Shown here in pieces: positions 5,154 through 6,844 of a stretch of 6,844 nt of DNA. The translations under genes were made by a program, and so were the position numbers. The DNA is from an uncultured Bacteroidales bacterium. GTDB taxonomy: Bacteria; Bacteroidota; Bacteroidia; Bacteroidales; WCHB1-69. Each line of letters starts with the position of its first letter. Positions within the stretch are counted from its first letter, which is position 1. The DNA lies in contig CALDIA010000159.1 in assembly GCA_937901455.1 (NCBI GenBank), positions 1 through 6,844 of the forward strand, given 5' to 3'. The notes beneath the pieces were generated by a model that was given only the letters and a program-made list of their open reading frames with translations, searched no databases and was not told the DNA's origin.

Positions 5154-6579
5154 GATACTGGCGCACAGGCAACTCCTTTCGGGGTCGTTCATGCAATTCG
5201 TGACGAAGATGTTCCAGTTCACGCATGGCACGTCCTACATCGTGGGCGGGCATCACCGCCTCATCGCCTCCGCCCTTGAGGATGTCATCAAGGGACGATG
5301 CACCAAGCTCATCATCAACATCGCGCCAAGATACGGAAAGACAGCCCTCGTTTCCCAACTGTTTCCCGCCTACGGTTTCGCCTTGAACCCGAAATGCAAG
5401 TTCATACACCTTTCGTATTCGGGCGGTCTTGTCACGGACAACTCCGTCGCCGTGAAGGACATAATGAACAGCGAGTATTACAGGCTCTTGTTCGACGCGA
5501 GGATAAGGCGAGGCAGCGACCAAAAGGCGAAGTGGGAGACGGAGCAGGGAGGAGGTCTGTACGCCACCACGACCCTTGGGCAGATAACGGGCTTCGGCGC
5601 AGGTGCGACCGACGCGGAGGATGACACGGTGCTGGATGAGTTCGCTGCCGACGGTGGCGGGCTTTTCAGCGGTGCCGTGGTGATAGACGACCCCATCAAG
5701 CCGGAGGACGCGCTGTCCGATATAGTCAGAGAGCGGGTGAACCGCCGCTTCGAGACCACTATCCGTAACCGCGTCAACAGCAGGCGCACTCCGATTATCG
5801 TCATCATGCAGCGGCTTCATGCACATGACTTGTGCGGCTACCTTCAGGAGATTGAGCCTGACGAATGGAAAGTGGTGTCCATACCTTGCCTCACCATCGA
5901 CGGGCAAGGCAACGAACATGCCCTTTGGGAACACAAGCACACGGTGGAGGAGTTGCACAAGATAGAGGCGGCCAACTCGTTTGTGTTCGAGACCCAGTAC
6001 CAGCAGAACCCCACTCCTTTGGAAGGTTTGATGTATCGCGAGTTCAACACATATTCGGAACTGCCTAACGGAGGGGTGGACAAGTGTTGCACCGACCCAG
6101 CCGACACAGGCAAGGACTTCCTTTGCTCGATTTTCTACCGAGAGTATAAGGGCTATTGCTATGTTACCGACGTGCTCTACACGAAGGACGACATGGACGT
6201 GACCGAGCCACAGATGGTGCAGAAGCTCTACGCCAACCACACGACGGAATGTGCTATTGAGGCAAACGGAGCAGGCCGTCTCTACGCCAAGAACATCGAG
6301 AGGCGATGCCGCGAGCAGGGCAACACGTTCACTCGGATTGACACATTCACACAGACACAGAACAAGCAGGTGCGCATCTACTCCAACGCCAACGCCGTGA
6401 ACAATGTAGTGCTTATGCCCGTCGGTTGGCAGAGGAAATGGCCAGCATACAGCATTGCCATGACCTCATTCCTCAAGGAGGGCAGGAACGCTCACGACGA
6501 TGCGCCCGATTGCACTACTTCGATGGTTGAGCGGATGGGCAAGACCAACAGACAAGACCTGACGGGGTATTTCTTTTGA
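5137..6579 (+). CDS. terL: Phage terminase large subunit (ATPase and nuclease)
   Basis: A 480-residue DNA-packaging motor that drives phage DNA into proheads and cuts concatemers. ATPase half: Walker A-like APRYGKT (63-69), Walker B VVIDD (181-185) and coupling motif IVIMQRLHAHDLCGYL (221-236). Nuclease half, RNase H-like: D320 in CCTDPADTGKD, E375 in CAIEANGAG, and acidic HDDAPDC (453-459). All expected catalytic residues are present and the length is normal, so it appears intact. An acidic stretch (158-170) lies between GQITGFGAG and Walker B. The TTG at 5137 is favoured over the ATG at 5191 because the conserved FMQFVTKMF and GGHHRLI segments follow it closely, and AAAAGGA lies about 10 bases upstream. 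It overlaps the small-subunit gene by 17 bases. No portal gene follows. Confidence 0.93.
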   Translation: MATKSEILAHRQLLSGSFMQFVTKMFQFTHGTSYIVGGHHRLIASALEDVIKGRCTKLIINIAPRYGKTALVSQLFPAYGFALNPKCKFIHLSYSGGLVTDNSVAVKDIMNSEYYRLLFDARIRRGSDQKAKWETEQGGGLYATTTLGQITGFGAGATDAEDDTVLDEFAADGGGLFSGAVVIDDPIKPEDALSDIVRERVNRRFETTIRNRVNSRRTPIIVIMQRLHAHDLCGYLQEIEPDEWKVVSIPCLTIDGQGNEHALWEHKHTVEELHKIEAANSFVFETQYQQNPTPLEGLMYREFNTYSELPNGGVDKCCTDPADTGKDFLCSIFYREYKGYCYVTDVLYTKDDMDVTEPQMVQKLYANHTTECAIEANGAGRLYAKNIERRCREQGNTFTRIDTFTQTQNKQVRIYSNANAVNNVVLMPVGWQRKWPAYSIAMTSFLKEGRNAHDDAPDCTTSMVERMGKTNRQDLTGYFF

Positions 6580-6583
6580 GGCT

Positions 6584-6658
6584 GGTTGTAGCCCAAATCT
6601 CCGTAATCCTCAATAAACGCAAGGATTTTCGATGGGTACAACCTACAACCTTACAACC
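6584..6658. repeat. Inverted and tandem TACAACC repeats after terL
   Basis: GGTTGTAGCCC (6584-6594) can pair with GGGTACAACC (6634-6643) with one bulge. Inside lies a second pair, AATCCT (6605-6610) with AGGATT (6622-6627). The right arm continues as three copies of TACAACC (6637-6643, 6644-6650, 6652-6658). The 11-mer CCTACAACCTT (6642-6652) is identical to the arms of the promoter repeat at 2564-2603. It has no T-run, so it is not a standard terminator. It could be binding sites for a recombinase or a regulator. Confidence 0.6.
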
Positions 6659-6720
6659 AAGGAGAAACGTTTCTGTCAGAGAGGCTCGGGCAGTTTCCCC
6701 AAGACAAGGCATCGGTTGAA

Positions 6721-6742
6721 ATTTGCACCCTATTTACACCCC
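6721..6742. repeat. Tandem 11-bp direct repeat, possible integrase arm sites
   Basis: ATTTGCACCCT (6721-6731) is followed directly by ATTTACACCCC (6732-6742), 9 of 11 bases identical. Short direct repeats spaced by one helical turn next to a tRNA 3' end are what arm-type integrase or excisionase sites often look like. Position next to the tRNA supports an attachment region. No integrase gene is in the window, so the role is inferred. Confidence 0.45.
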
Positions 6743-6750
6743 AACAAACA

Positions 6751-6788
6751 ACAAACCCCTCAAAATCAATCGATTAAGAGGGGTTTGT
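6751..6788 (-). terminator. Rho-independent terminator of the tRNA-Leu gene
   Basis: Perfect 11-bp stem ACAAACCCCTC (6751-6761) with GAGGGGTTTGT (6778-6788) around a 16-base loop. On the minus strand it starts 3 bases beyond the tRNA 3' end and is followed by the T-rich TGTTTGTTGG. It could also act on any rightward transcript leaving terL, though no T-run follows on that side. Confidence 0.8.
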
Positions 6789-6790
6789 AG

Positions 6791-6844
6791 TACCGAAGGC
6801 CGGGATCGAACCGGCACGAGTGTTACCTCATCGGTTTTTGAGAC
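6791..6844 (-). tRNA. tRNA-Leu(CAA), 3' part only
   Basis: Read on the minus strand, the window edge cuts the gene inside the anticodon stem. The loop CTCAAAA gives anticodon CAA with the following ACCGA stem strand. A long variable arm (GAG...CTC) is typical of leucine tRNAs. The T-arm is GCCGG-TTCGATC-CCGGC, and the 3' acceptor strand CTTCGGT is followed by discriminator A at 6791. CCA is not encoded. The 5' half lies outside the window. Its 3' end faces the terminase gene, the usual geometry of an element integrated at a tRNA 3' end. Confidence 0.88.

Noticed and set aside
5059..6240. 393-codon minus-strand open frame
   Set aside because: It lies antisense to the large terminase gene, whose motifs are all intact. 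It is a codon-bias shadow with no recognisable domain.
6584..6643. Integron attC-like folded site
   Set aside because: The arms do not fit the RYYYAAC/GTTRRRY core pattern and no integron integrase or cassette structure is present.
6515..6712. 65-codon minus-strand open frame after terL
   Set aside because: It overlaps the terL end and the repeats, has no RBS or promoter, and its sequence resembles no integrase or other family I can recognise.

Overview
The window looks like an accessory, prophage-type segment of a Bacteroidales genome (Bacteroides, Phocaeicola, Parabacteroides or Prevotella-like). Two things point there. Four start sites carry the Bacteroidota promoter pattern (TTTG or TTG, then 19-21 bases, then TAnnTTTG). 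The proteins are also families common in Bacteroidales mobile DNA: DUF2693/WYL_2-type SH3-fold, IbrA/IbrB-like and Gp49-like toxin. Coding parts are moderately GC-rich and the divergent control region is very AT-rich.

Layout. 1-806: a promoter, a toxin-first higBA-type toxin-antitoxin pair and a rho-independent terminator. 807-1000: a hairpin-rich untranslated stretch ending in the terminator of the opposing operon. 1029-1657 (minus): two tandem XRE-type regulators. 1658-1928: the divergent control region, with a large AT-rich palindrome over the -33 element of the rightward promoter. 1929-2533 (plus): a DUF2693-like gene and two small unknown genes. 2564-2654: a second rightward promoter overlapped by a perfect 11-bp inverted repeat. 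2655-6579 (plus): ASCH-domain protein, small Arg-rich protein, PAPS-reductase-like ATP pyrophosphatase, ParB-like protein, a 12-codon mini-ORF, probable small terminase and large terminase. From 3171 on these genes are tightly spaced or overlapping. 6580-6790: an untranslated right flank with repeats of the same 11-mer, a tandem 11-bp repeat and a strong minus-strand terminator. 6791-6844 (minus): the 3' part of a tRNA-Leu(CAA) cut by the window edge.

How it may work together (inference). The XRE regulators plausibly control the divergent early genes, as in a lysogeny switch. The ASCH/PAPS-reductase-like/ParB-like set sits directly upstream of the DNA-packaging genes and may act on phage or host nucleic acid, or on transcription. 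The packaging motor is intact by motif, yet no portal, capsid or tail gene follows it. Instead the element meets the 3' end of a tRNA gene, a classic integration target. The right end is therefore either a deleted prophage, a rearranged prophage end or a satellite-like element. No integrase is visible here.
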